A DNA stretch of 64,000 bases from Simmondsia chinensis (Eukaryota; Streptophyta; Magnoliopsida; Caryophyllales; Simmondsiaceae), in NCBI GenBank assembly GCA_018398585.1, contig JAGTTD010000013.1, positions 30,459,131 to 30,523,130 on the forward strand. Direction: 5' to 3'. The translations under genes were made by a program, and so were the position numbers. The notes under the pieces were generated by a model, which was not told where the DNA came from, ran no database searches, and was given only the letters and a program-made list of their open reading frames with translations. Of the stretch, positions 47,937 to 58,400 are shown piece after piece (position 1 is the stretch's first letter; every line of letters begins with the position of its first letter).

Positions 47937-48350
47937 CTAAAATATTGTGAACACAATATTTATGGAAAGCAGAAAAGAGTTCACTTTAAGAAATTTCTGA
48001 AGAGTAGAGATGTCACGTTTGATGAGTCTTCATTGCTATCTCTACAGAAGATGTCATCAGTTTGTTGTGATTCAGGTTAGGTGAATAAACTGGAGGAAGT
48101 TCAGTTTCAGTTAAGTAACACAGATCAGCAGCAGGTGGTTGTTTCAAAAGATGTGTCAAGAGCCAATTCAAAGAAGAAGAAAATTGGCATTGCTGATAAC
48201 CTCTCAGATATGTTCACTTCAGTGCTACCTAGCAGGAAGTTCAAGCATCGCTCGGACTCGATTAGGTTTTCTATTTTGTTTAGATAACCCCTTTTGTGGA
48301 GTAGGTGGAGAAATTTTGCTTAAGTGTAAATTTGAGTCAAGGTGGAGGTT

Positions 48351-48895
48351 TGTTAGGAATATGCCTCAAACTTAAGTAATTTAGTTATAAGTCTAGCCGT
48401 GAGCAAGCCGATTGATCGGGGGAATGTTCGATCGATCGGGTGCAACGCTGGAGCATGAGAGCAGTAGAGGGGATGCCAATCGATAGGGGGGAACAGATCG
48501 ATTGGGAGCCTAATTACGCATGACCTAATTTGCTCAGTATAAATAGACCCTTAGGGCTTCTGTTTTAGGTATCCAATCAAAATGAGCCGCCGTCATCATT
48601 AAGTTTGAGAGCGTTACGAGAGTTTAGAGAGAGTGATTCAGTAATTCTCCATAGATCTCATTAAGAGGAAGTGTCGTTGTAATTCTTTCATTATTCATAC
48701 TCAATAAAGAATCTCCATCTCTGCCCGTGGTTTTCTCCCCTCTCGATTGAAGAGGAGTTTCCACGTAAATCTCTGTATTCTTCGTTTGTTCTCTTTTACC
48801 TCTTTTGATTACTTCTCTTGTTTGTTATAGTATTTGAATCGAATTAAGTTCTGGGGTATTAAGTTTCGCATTAAGGAGGTATTAATTTCCTAACA
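48351..48895 (+). repeat. Copia 3' LTR
   Basis: Matches the 5' LTR closely but carries extra U3 sequence, including another gttcgatcgatcggg motif, so it is 38 bp longer. Confidence 0.9.
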
Positions 48896-48955
48896 AATTG
48901 ATATCCGAGTATATCAAATTTGTTCAAGATTTTTCCTCACAAATTGGTATATCAA
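48896..48955 (+). repeat. Extra copy of the Copia leader after the 3' LTR
   Basis: aattgatatccgagtatatc and cacaaattggtat repeat the sequence that follows the 5' LTR (46418-46470). A 3' LTR should be followed by host DNA, so this implies a former tandem or recombined element. Confidence 0.8.
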
Positions 48956-49820
48956 ACGGGTATGGGTAATGGATAAACACGAGTAATGAAATGGGTATGG
49001 GTATCTAATTCATACCCGTGATGGATATGGATATGAATTTGGATGACGGGTATGAGTTTGGAGGACGCACCCCCCGTACCTGCCCCGCCACATTGCCATC
49101 CTTATGCTCACACGGTAACACCACGGCAATATGACAAAAAATATAGCTAGTTTGGATCAGTAATCTTAGAACTGATTTAAATCTTGTTCACTTTTTTAGT
49201 ATATTTAATGACGCAGCGTGTCTAAAGGTCGCATTGTAGCTCGAAGATGCATGGTAGGAATGATGGAGCTCCTCTAACTCGTTGATTGTATCCAACAATG
49301 CCGGATTTAGAGGAGTCGGTTGAAATTTATTGATTCTGCAAATATTCGAGCAATAACCTAAAAAGGAGTTGTATAATTTTTATTGAACTCTTTCAAATAA
49401 AACTACAAAGATCAACTCAAATATAAAACTTATCAAATATTTCAAATAATCTAAAGCTTCCTAAAATAAACAAGTAACGGCCAATCTATAAGCACCCTCC
49501 TACTACTATTTCAAATTAAAGTTTAAATATAATTATATTTTAATTATAACTCCATTTATTTCTAATTCAAATTAAATTCTAAAATAATCCTATCATAACC
49601 CTACTCTAACTATAATTAAGCAAAATATTTAAAAATCCCAATTTAAATTAAGTTCTAATTAATTTACTCTTCTTTTCTTGTCGTTAGTGCTGCATCATTT
49701 AAGTAATTGAATTAAATTTGGATTTGAGTTTAGTCAATCGGGTTTTTATTATGTTTAACCTATGTGTGTGTATATAAAATTAGGTAATTTAAAATATTTT
49801 TATTATATCAATTTGATAAT
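48956..49820. other. 'gggtatggg' repeat and AT-rich intergenic
   Basis: 48956-49095 is the right part of the gggtatggg repeat (ggtatgggtaatgg, tacctgccccgccac). 49100-49820 is AT-rich with no gene. Confidence 0.45.
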
Positions 49821-50059
49821 AGGAATATACCCAATGCCTCAAGGGTTCCCGCCTACGCAGGGTCTAGAGGGGGCGGATGTACGCAGCCTTTCCCCTTCAG
49901 GGTGTTAACCTAAAGAGAAGCTATTTTCCAGTGCCCCCAATCTGAGGGTGAGGACTTCCCAGAAGGTCATCCATCCTGGTATTACTCTCGCCCAAACACG
50001 CTTAATTTCAGACTTTTAATGGGATCCGTTGACGGCGGCGTGTTGGTGCCCTCTTTGGT
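49821..50059 (-). mobile_element. 5S-derived SINE, type B
   Basis: Perfect 15-bp duplication tatcaatttgataat (49806-49820 and 50060-50074). On the minus strand: 5S-like head (aacggatcccattaaaagtc, aaattaagcgtgtttggg, aggatggatgaccttctggg), linker ctcaccctcagattggggg, then the common tail (aaggctgcgtacatccg, ggcgggaacccttgaggc). Confidence 0.92.
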
Positions 50060-50074
50060 TATCAATTTGATAAT

Positions 50075-50665
50075 ATATTTTGATAATTATAAGTATACAA
50101 GAAATAAAAGATTATCGTATAATTAATAGTTATGAGTAATCCGATTGTTAATTAAACTGAATAAAAATTCGAAAATGGCGTGTTGTAGTGGTAAGACAAC
50201 AAATGTTATAACAAAGCAGTATTGCTGCTTAAAATGAATAATAATCATAATTTTGAAAAGTTATTCTGTTAAAACCAATTGGGGTTGTAACCTAGATTAA
50301 GATTAGGGGTGTGAGTTAGAGTGAGATGAGAAAGAGAATTAGAAGAAGGGGATGAGAAAAGTGTTACACCAAATCGGTGTAACGACCCTAGAATTAGGGT
50401 TTAGGGGAGTTAGAGTGAGATGAGAGAGAGAAATAGAAGAAGGAGATGAGAAGTAGAAGGAAGATGAGAAGCGTTAGTTTTTATTTGAATGAATGCAAAT
50501 GAAGGGAATACACCCCTATTTATACTTCCTCAACTAATTTCCACTAAGTACAATTTATTATGCTAATTGTATGTAACAAAAAGAGAGAAATAGATGAGAA
50601 AAGTGTTTGTTTGATCATTCTTGTTTATATCACAATTAATACAAGTATTTATAGCTAACAATCAT
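50075..50665. other. Intergenic with a short duplication
   Basis: gagttagagtgagatgagaa-type purine-rich sequence occurs twice (about 50312-50362 and 50406-50462). The rest is AT-rich without a gene. Confidence 0.45.
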
Positions 50666-50692
50666 TAACAAACTAATAATATCTCTAACTAC

Positions 50693-51002
50693 AACAACAA
50701 CAACAGTAGCAGCCCAGTGTCTCAAAGGGCTCCCGCATCAGCAGGGTCGGAGGAGGGGGGGGGGGGGGGTAGATGTACGCAGCCTTCCCCCTTCCAGGGC
50801 TACCCTAAAGGGAGGCTGTTTCCGAGGACCCCCAACCTGATATGCTTGTCGGCAGCAATGACGACTTGCAGCCCTATTTCACCTGAGGATGTGACATGAT
50901 GAAATCAACAGCCATGCTGATGGTGTTAATCTTGTCTGCTTCATTTTCAGGGATCTCAAACCTGAACTTTTCTTCAAGCGCCATTTCTATCTCCATTGTC
51001 TC
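50693..51002 (-). mobile_element. Chimeric retrocopy: SINE tail fused to mitochondrial ACP mRNA fragment
   Basis: A perfect 27-bp direct repeat flanks the insert (50666-50692 and 51003-51029). The minus strand opens at the insertion edge with mitochondrial acyl carrier protein codons (51002-50874), continues with about 38 nt of other sequence, then the common SINE tail (aggttgggggtcctcgg, ggctgcgtacatct, gcgggagccc) ending in ctgttgttgttgtt. The 5S head is absent. It has a single pair of target repeats and no intron, so it was inserted as one cDNA. Confidence 0.85.
50874..51002 (-). pseudogene. Mitochondrial acyl carrier protein fragment (last 42 codons)
   Basis: The reading frame gives MALEEKFRFEIPENEADKI and MAVDFIMSHPQVK then TAG, the C-terminal end of plant mitochondrial ACP. 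That protein carries the phosphopantetheine arm for organellar fatty-acid/lipoate synthesis. The fragment begins just after the conserved DSL(D) site, so the attachment serine and the transit peptide are missing and it cannot work. It is the 5' part of a SINE-tailed retrocopy. Confidence 0.85.
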
Positions 51003-51124
51003 TAACAAACTAATAATATCTCTAACTACTATTTTCCTATGTAAAGAATACTATCCCCTTTATTACATGCATCATATTCCGACATGAATATTTTTTACCA
51101 TAATAATGCTGCCAATTAAAAATT

Positions 51125-51540
51125 AGAGAGACTTATTTTTTAGTGTCCGACATTTGTAAAAATAATAAAAGGTTGCTGACCTTTTTTTATTTTTTTTTTA
51201 CTGCATTAGATTTCTCCCGAAATAGGGCTCTTTCCTACATGATAATGCCATATTTTGGGGTGAAAGTTGATATAATAGGTCACTTTAAATAATTATTTTA
51301 ATATATTGACAAAAAAACGGCAACTGACATGCCACCTTAAAAAACCTAGTGAAAGGATATTAACGATTGAGAATTAAAATTTTTCTTTTTTTGTAAAAAA
51401 GAGTCACGAGAGGTGTTTTTGTCTATTTCTTAACGTGAAAAAAAAAATTGATACACCAAAAAATAAATAAATAAGGTAAGAGACATTTTTATTATCTTCA
51501 AGAATGTCAAATATTAAAATGTAAATAACTCTAAAAATTA
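51125..51540. mobile_element. Long-palindrome MITE, copy 4
   Basis: Left agacttattttttagtgtccgac and right gtcaaatattaaaatgtaaata are inverted. The internal arrangement matches the 2.9- and 3.9-kb copies, but it is shorter. Confidence 0.55.
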
Positions 51541-51699
51541 TTAATATATTTAATAAATAAAATAGATTTCAGATACACCTTCTATCTAAAAGCAAAATCA
51601 ATTATTACTTTTAAGACAATTTCGTAACTCTCTTACTCCATAAACCACATTATTGTTCCAACAACAGCAATTTTTTACTTTGACAATAACGATTCCCTC

Positions 51700-51830
51700 C
51701 TACCCATCAAGGCCTTGCTTCAATGGTAGAAGGCAAGTTTTGGGATAGAGCGTTGCTTTAGGTCAAAAGGTCAGGAGTTCGATTCACCCATGAACCGCTC
51801 TCTAAGGACTTGATGCGGAATAGAAACGTA
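51700..51830 (+). repeat. tRNA-like promoter relic
   Basis: gcttcaatggtagaaggc (A-box-like) and ggtcaggagttcgattc (B-box-like) are spaced like a tRNA-derived SINE head. A full tRNA fold is not evident. Confidence 0.45.
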
Positions 51831-51989
51831 AAATTCAAATTGAGCACGTCAATTCGAAGAATAAATTCGGAATCCACCGAAGAGAGAGAATAATTAGGGT
51901 TTTCATATTATAAAATCCGTTGAATCAATCAAACAACAAAAATAGAAAGTATTTCTAGACAAACTAAAAATCCTAAAATACAAAATTAC

Positions 51990-52222
51990 GAACAACAATA
52001 ATAACATTTATAGTGCCCCAAGGGCTCTTGTCTGAGAGGGATTAGGGGTGAATGTACGCAGTCTTCCCCTTCAGGATGCTACCATAAATGGAGGCTGTTT
52101 CTGAAGACTCCCAACCTGAGATGCGAGGCAGCATGAAAACATGGTAGCATGGAATCTTTCCGTGGCAATCTCCTCTAAAAATTATGAAAGTATCATAGGA
52201 TATGAAATTACTAAAATGCCTC
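51990..52222 (-). mobile_element. Common-tail SINE, type C head
   Basis: The common tail is on the minus strand (gaagactgcgtacattc, gggcactataaatgttattatt). Upstream is a CATG-rich head (ccatgctaccatgttttcatg). Similar flanks (taaaatacaaaattac / taaaaatacaaaatcat) may be the target duplication. It lies about 270 bp upstream of the RVE ATG. Confidence 0.65.
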
Positions 52223-52445
52223 TAAAAATACAAAATCATGAAATTATTCTTTATCTTCTCGTCCTACATTAGAAATCTTTAACTTAATTGTCTCTTATTA
52301 TATATAAACTACTACCTGAACTAAAATTTACTGCCTCGTAAACAAACGTAAGAATTCCTATATGACACGACATTTACAGCACAGTACTCACCACCATAAA
52401 CCCATTCCCACCGTCTCACCCTGTGATCTAACCCTAGAATTCGAC

Positions 52446-52447
52446 CC

Positions 52448-52480
<33 letters not shown>
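52446..52480 (+). promoter_or_regulatory. (CT)n tract in RVE leader
   Basis: A pyrimidine repeat immediately upstream of the start codon, as in many plant 5' leaders. A TATA-like tatatataaa is near 52298-52307. Confidence 0.5.
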
Positions 52481-52491
52481 ACACCTCTCCA

Positions 52492-55400
52492 ATGGTGTCG
52501 TTGAATCCGACTTCCCCGGAAGGGTTCTACCTCGACGCCAATGGGGCGGCGCTGGCGGGGATAAACCCTTTTTCCACGGTTGCGGTCGCAGCCACCGGCA
52601 ATACGGCGTCGTCGCCGTCGGATGATTCGAGTAGGAAGGTTAGAAAGCCGTATACGATTACTAAGTCTAGAGAGAGTTGGACTGAGCCTGAGCACGATAA
52701 GTTCCTTGAAGCATTACATCTGTGAGTAATTAATGGCGATTTTTGATTGCTTTCTCTAGGTTTTAATTGTTCCTTGGGAATTTATGATTCTTGCCTTAAT
52801 TTGACAATTGGGTGAAAGGGGTTATTTACACTGTTAGTCTCTTATGTTTCTAATTTTGTTGAAATTAGTCCCACATCTTTTATTTTATTCAAATTGGCCT
52901 TTCATCTAGTCTCTTATCTTTTCTATTGGTCAAAATAGTCCCTTGTGTTCTATTTTATGATAAAATTGGTCCTTCTCCTTTTAATTTTTATCTAATTGTG
53001 GTCAGAATACGGGGAAGAATTTTATCATAAACAAAATATGAGGTATTATTTTGAACAAAAAAAAGATAAGAGACTGATTTGAACAAACTTAAAAGTAGTG
53101 GAATTTAAAGACAAAAGATTAGGGACTAATTTGAACAAATTTAGCAAGATAAGAGACCAATAGTGTAAAAAACTCAGAGGGTAAGGTATAATCCTAATTT
53201 GTTTGAATATCTTTAATAAAGAGGGATAGGGTTAGAGAGAAGTAAATGAGTTTACTTTGTCAGCAATTGGGTAAGGGGTAAGGATAGGAAGAACTATAGT
53301 TAAAATAAGAGTAAAATTGTTCAATTTTTTTAAAAAATTTGCCCTTCCCCACATTAAAATGACATTTTTGAGTGAATTCTAGGATTGGAAATAGACCGAA
53401 ACTAAAATTAAGTAGTAAAATACTGCAACTAAAGAGATATGAGAAAAAAAAGATAAATGATGACATTGATTTCGCTGCTTGCCTCTATTATATATAGAGT
53501 TGCACCTCCCGGGGTGTAAATGAGTTAAAATTGTTTGACAATTGGGTAGAGGAGTAAGGATAAAGAGAGTTACACTTAAAATATGGACAAAATTGTCCAA
53601 GATTGTTCAATAATTTACCCTCCCCCTAAAGGTTTAATGAAGGGTCTAAACCCCTTTTATCCTTCTTTATCTTGTTACCAATCAAGGAGCATATACCCTG
53701 AAGTTTGGACATTTATAATTTAAATACCTAATTACCTTGATATTTTAATATATATGATGAGGTAACCTAAGGTTTAGAACTTTTGTCACTTAGATATCCT
53801 AAAGTTTAAGAATTTTTTTAATTAGGTACCTTTTACCAAAGTTCGTTGAATTTTATCACTTAATAATGGTATTTCTTTTTCTATAAAAATATACTTATTT
53901 ATTGTTCATACATAGTAGAACATCAACTTAGTTATGATATGGTTACCCAAAATTGACAATTGCTTTAGGTAATCTGACATGTTGAGTGATATGCCTTCTG
54001 TTATCACATTTGTAAACGGATACTTACTCTATTGCCTCGGTGCTTATCAGCTTCGACCGTGATTGGAAAAAAATTGAGGCATTTGTCGGATCGAAAACTG
54101 TGATTCAGGTAATTTCCTTAGTTTCAACTCTGTAAACTGAAAATTCTCCAATATGTTTGAATACTTGTCCGTTCATGTTGTATGGTTTACTTTGTTCTTA
54201 ACCTTACCAGCATTTGCAGGGTAAATGACATGGTAAATTGGTGAGGATTGAGGATTCTAATTTCATCCCCGTTCTTTTCCCTTGGTGTCTTTTGCCTGCG
54301 AGACCATAAGTTGTATTGATGAATGCACCTGTGGATATAGCATTATTACATCCTCAAATCCTCTTGCTAATCCATAGTTTCCATGATTACTTAATTTATT
54401 TATTCTTCAATCTATTTACTCTGAATGAGGGCTTTCCTTTCTGGTAACAGTTTGGAAACAAGTGATGAATGGCGGTGAATTGACTTTCTAGAGACTTCTG
54501 TGAGGAATATCTATCAATATTGTCAAAGTTATCTTCATAATTTTAACAAGCATTTGAATCATGATCATAGATTGAATCATTATCATAGTCCTTGTAAAGT
54601 TCATTTACCAGGCATTAATGCACCGGATCTCATTAGAACTCTGAAGTTAAGCGTGCTTGGGCGAGAGTAGTACCAGGATGGGTGACCTCCTGGGAAGTCC
54701 TCGTGTTACCAACCCTATAAGGTTGAGGGTCCTCGGACACAGCCTCTCAGCAGGGTTACACGATAACGGGGTAAGGCTGCGTACATCTACCCCCTGATCC
54801 TGCTTAGGCGGGAGCCCTTGAGGCACTGGGTCTGTTAGTGTTGTTGTTGTATTTGAATCATGATCATAGTCTTTGTTATCAAATTTTTTTTTATAGTAAT
54901 CCTCAATTCAATAATTTGCATCAGATGGCATTAATATCCTTGGATATGTTCTTCAATTCTGATGACCCTAGCCATCAAGCTAGGAAATAAGTGATAGAAT
55001 GCGTTAATGGTGTTATTATCTCTTTTTCTAACATAATGAGAGTAACCTTCCTCATGACATACCAAGTTCACATCTTTTCTCTTGCCTGGTCATTGGTACT
55101 CAAGAAACCACTAAGTCTAGAATTGTTTCTTTAAACATGTCCTATTCAGTGTGAAGGATTTGAATTAGATACTTAATCTGATTGTAATTTAACTTTTTAT
55201 CTGGAATATTTGTGTTAAACCGAGTGGAGTTTTAGTCTTCAAGCTAGAAGACAACGGCTTTCCCCTTCATGGCTGTCTGCTCTTTTTGGGATGCATACAA
55301 TTAGGATTGGAAATTCAAGATGTGTCTATTGACTGTGTTGAGTTGTTGGCAAATCCATTTCTATTAGGTATCGGTTTGCAATATAACTGCAGTATAGTCT

Positions 55401-58400
55401 GAATAAAAGCCAATCTGCTTACTGTTTACCAGTACTTTTGTATTGATAACAAGAAGGTATTGGATATTTGGTGAGAAACATGGATCAGTTAGTTGACTTA
55501 GTGTTTGACTGTACTCTCATACTGCCTATAACGTATGCCATATCTATTTAATAATACATTGCATAGCCTTTATCTTCGAAGTTCTTGCTTTTAGGGTTGG
55601 GGGCCCTTAGACAAAGCATCCCTTTAGGGTAGTATCTTGAAGGGGTAAGGCTGCATACATTTCACCCCCCTCCCCCAACCCTACTTTAGCGGAAGCTCTT
55701 TTGGAACTGGGTTTTTTTTTTTTATTGTAGCCTTTATCTTTGAATGTGACCATGAAGATGTGAAGGTTGTGTGTGTAACATTTGATTGTGCCTTGCTTTC
55801 TTTTCTATGCCTCTCATGCGGCCCGGCAACCCGCTTCCCTCTAAGCTTTTTGCATGAGAAACATGTTGGGAATGTATTCTTTAGTAGCAAAAGTAGAATC
55901 AGAGTATATTTTGCAGATACGGAGTCATGCACAGAAGTACTTTTTGAAAGTTCAAAAGAGTGGCAGCTCTGAACATCTACCTCCTCCTCGACCAAAAAGG
56001 AAAGCAGCCCATCCGTATCCACAGAAAGCTCCGAAAAACGGTTAGTAGCTTTCTTTCACAGAAATTATTGCTTGTGAACATACATGGCATCTTTTTACTC
56101 GATATATTACTCTCATGCGTGACAGGCTCTTCCCATGCATCTTCTATCCTACTTGAGCGCGGGAGTCAAAGGACCGACTCTCCACAAGTGCTTAAAAATT
56201 CTAATAGAACTGGAGTTGTATCTTCTTGGGTTGCTAATTCTGAGACTAATGGAGTACTTAATGTGGCAAAAGGTGTAACTTGTATGTTAAACTTGCTTTT
56301 TTATGATGCAAATAACAATCAAAATTTTGCATAAATTTTGACCCATTAGACTGCGTTTTGCAGGTGATAAGAGACCAGCACCATCTGTTGTGAATAATTG
56401 TTCCAGTAGTACAGAGAGCATTGCAAGGCAAGGAATTAAAACGAATGAACAACCAATTCATGGCCCTCCACTAAGAGGTGAATGGAAAATTCTTTTATCG
56501 CTTTCATTTACTGATAGGATGGTGATAATATAGACATTGCAGTGGGTCAAGAATCGTCAGTACTTGAATAAGTATACACTTATGTTGCTAAGGTTACATA
56601 TTCATGTATTATGTCGCTTCATGAATATTCTTAGCAAAATCATTGATCTCCTTCATTTGGGACAGTCTCCCTCATTCATCAAAAGCTGCTTTTGAAAGGA
56701 ATATGACTTGCTATTTCTGATTACCAACTTAAAAAAAAAATAAAGTGGTGATCCTCACTTTATTATAGGAAAGATACAATTGATGGTGCCGAATGAGGAT
56801 AATCCGGGACAGGAGTAATATTCAAATTTGAGTGTCTGATTCTGTTCCTGAAAATGGCCCTAATCTGAAAGGCAGTGGCTATAACAAGTGAATACGAGAA
56901 ATTTGACATTTGAGGAACATTCCTTTACGGTTGGTTCCCTATAGTCCTTGAATACACATTGAGCAAGAACAATAGAACAAGGTGACCTTGAAAGCTACCT
57001 TTTCAAGTGTCACTAGCAGGATATTCTGTCAATTCAGAGCACTCAACCAAAAACAACAAACAACAATCTAGTGCCTAAAAGCTCTTGCCAAGGTAGGGTC
57101 TGATGAGTGAAATGTACATAGTCTTACCCCTGTAAGGTGCTACCATAAAGAAAAGTTGTTTCCAAGGGCCTCCAACCCTAAAAAAAGGCATCAAGCAATA
57201 AAATTCAATCAATTCAAAGTCAAACAAATAATGCAGTACCAGACATGGAGACATGCAAGCAATAATAAAGCATCAACAGTAATGAACATGGAAGCCTAAC
57301 GGCGTTGTGGATTGGCATCGCTGTGCTACTCACTCCTAATTGAGAGCACTCAACCATTTGGCCAAATTGTATTTTCATCTAGATCTTAAAGTTGTGGATG
57401 CTATGCGCATAGTCATGTTTCACTACAATTTAGTGTACTCCAATTTGGAGTTCTTATTTTATTTCAAACATGAATACTTCTCTTATCATGGTTTTGCTTC
57501 TTGTAGTTTTTCCGCATGCATTTACTTGTTCTTGCATATCATATGACCTCAGCTTGTTTCTTCATGCAGTTTTGCCTGATTTTGCCCAAGTATACAACTT
57601 CATTGGCAGTGTCTTTGATCCAGATGCTACCGATCACCTGCAGCGACTTAAAAAGATGGATCCTATTGATGTTGAAACGGTAATCTTCTTTTAACTTTTT
57701 TTCCCGAGGGCAGAGGCTGTTTGTAGCTGCTGACCAGTCTTTGGGGGCTGGGTGTTTTTACATGGAAATGGATGCAGTGTCGGGTCGAGAAGGTTTTTTT
57801 TTTCGTTGGCATAGTGGTAAGAAGGAAGAACAAACGATAAATGACATACTTAATATGACTTAGTTATTATGTTAAGATGACTAAAATTAAAATATGGGCA
57901 TATACGAAAACATGAAAATCAACACAATGAATATTTGAATAGGATGGTGAAGAAGCTACCCAAAAAAAAAAAAAATATATATATATATAATGGAACATTT
58001 AGAATACATTTTGTACATAACATCACAAAATACTTTCCGTCTGAGAGAAAATTCATAAAAATCACCTGGTGAAATCCCTTTTTTTTTTTGCTAAGTGGTA
58101 GAAATTAGTATTATCCTTAAAAAAATTTCAAGTCACTGGGGACACTTGCCCCTGTTCCAGAACACTGGCTCCACCAGTGAGTGCATATGTCTTCATGTGA
58201 CTTTTTGCAAATGGTCTTCCGCATCCCCGTTTCTGTTCCGGAGTGTATCAGATCTAAATTACTACAAAGTGACTTGACCTTTGGGTGCAGGTATTGTTGT
58301 TGATGAGGAACCTTTCTATCAATCTGACTAGTCCCGATTTTGAGGATCATGTAAGCAATCATTCTCTCAGCATCTGCGTTCCCTTTCCTGAATTAGATTG

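Larger units (their letters stand above)
45911..48895 (+). mobile_element. Defective Copia LTR retrotransposon
   Basis: Two LTRs (45911-46417 and 48351-48895) begin TGTTAGG and end CCTAACA. Between them are tRNA-Met-type primer-binding sequence, a gag-protease remnant and a purine-rich tract (aaggtggaggtt) before the 3' LTR. Most of the integrase and all reverse transcriptase/RNase H are missing: the GAG-pre-integrase phrase (CEHNIYGKQKR) is followed closely by a post-integrase phrase (SRDVTFDESSLL). It is therefore non-autonomous and decayed. Confidence 0.9.

Noticed and set aside
50874..51002. Functional acyl carrier protein gene
   Set aside because: Only the C-terminal 42 codons are present, without the phosphopantetheine site or start.
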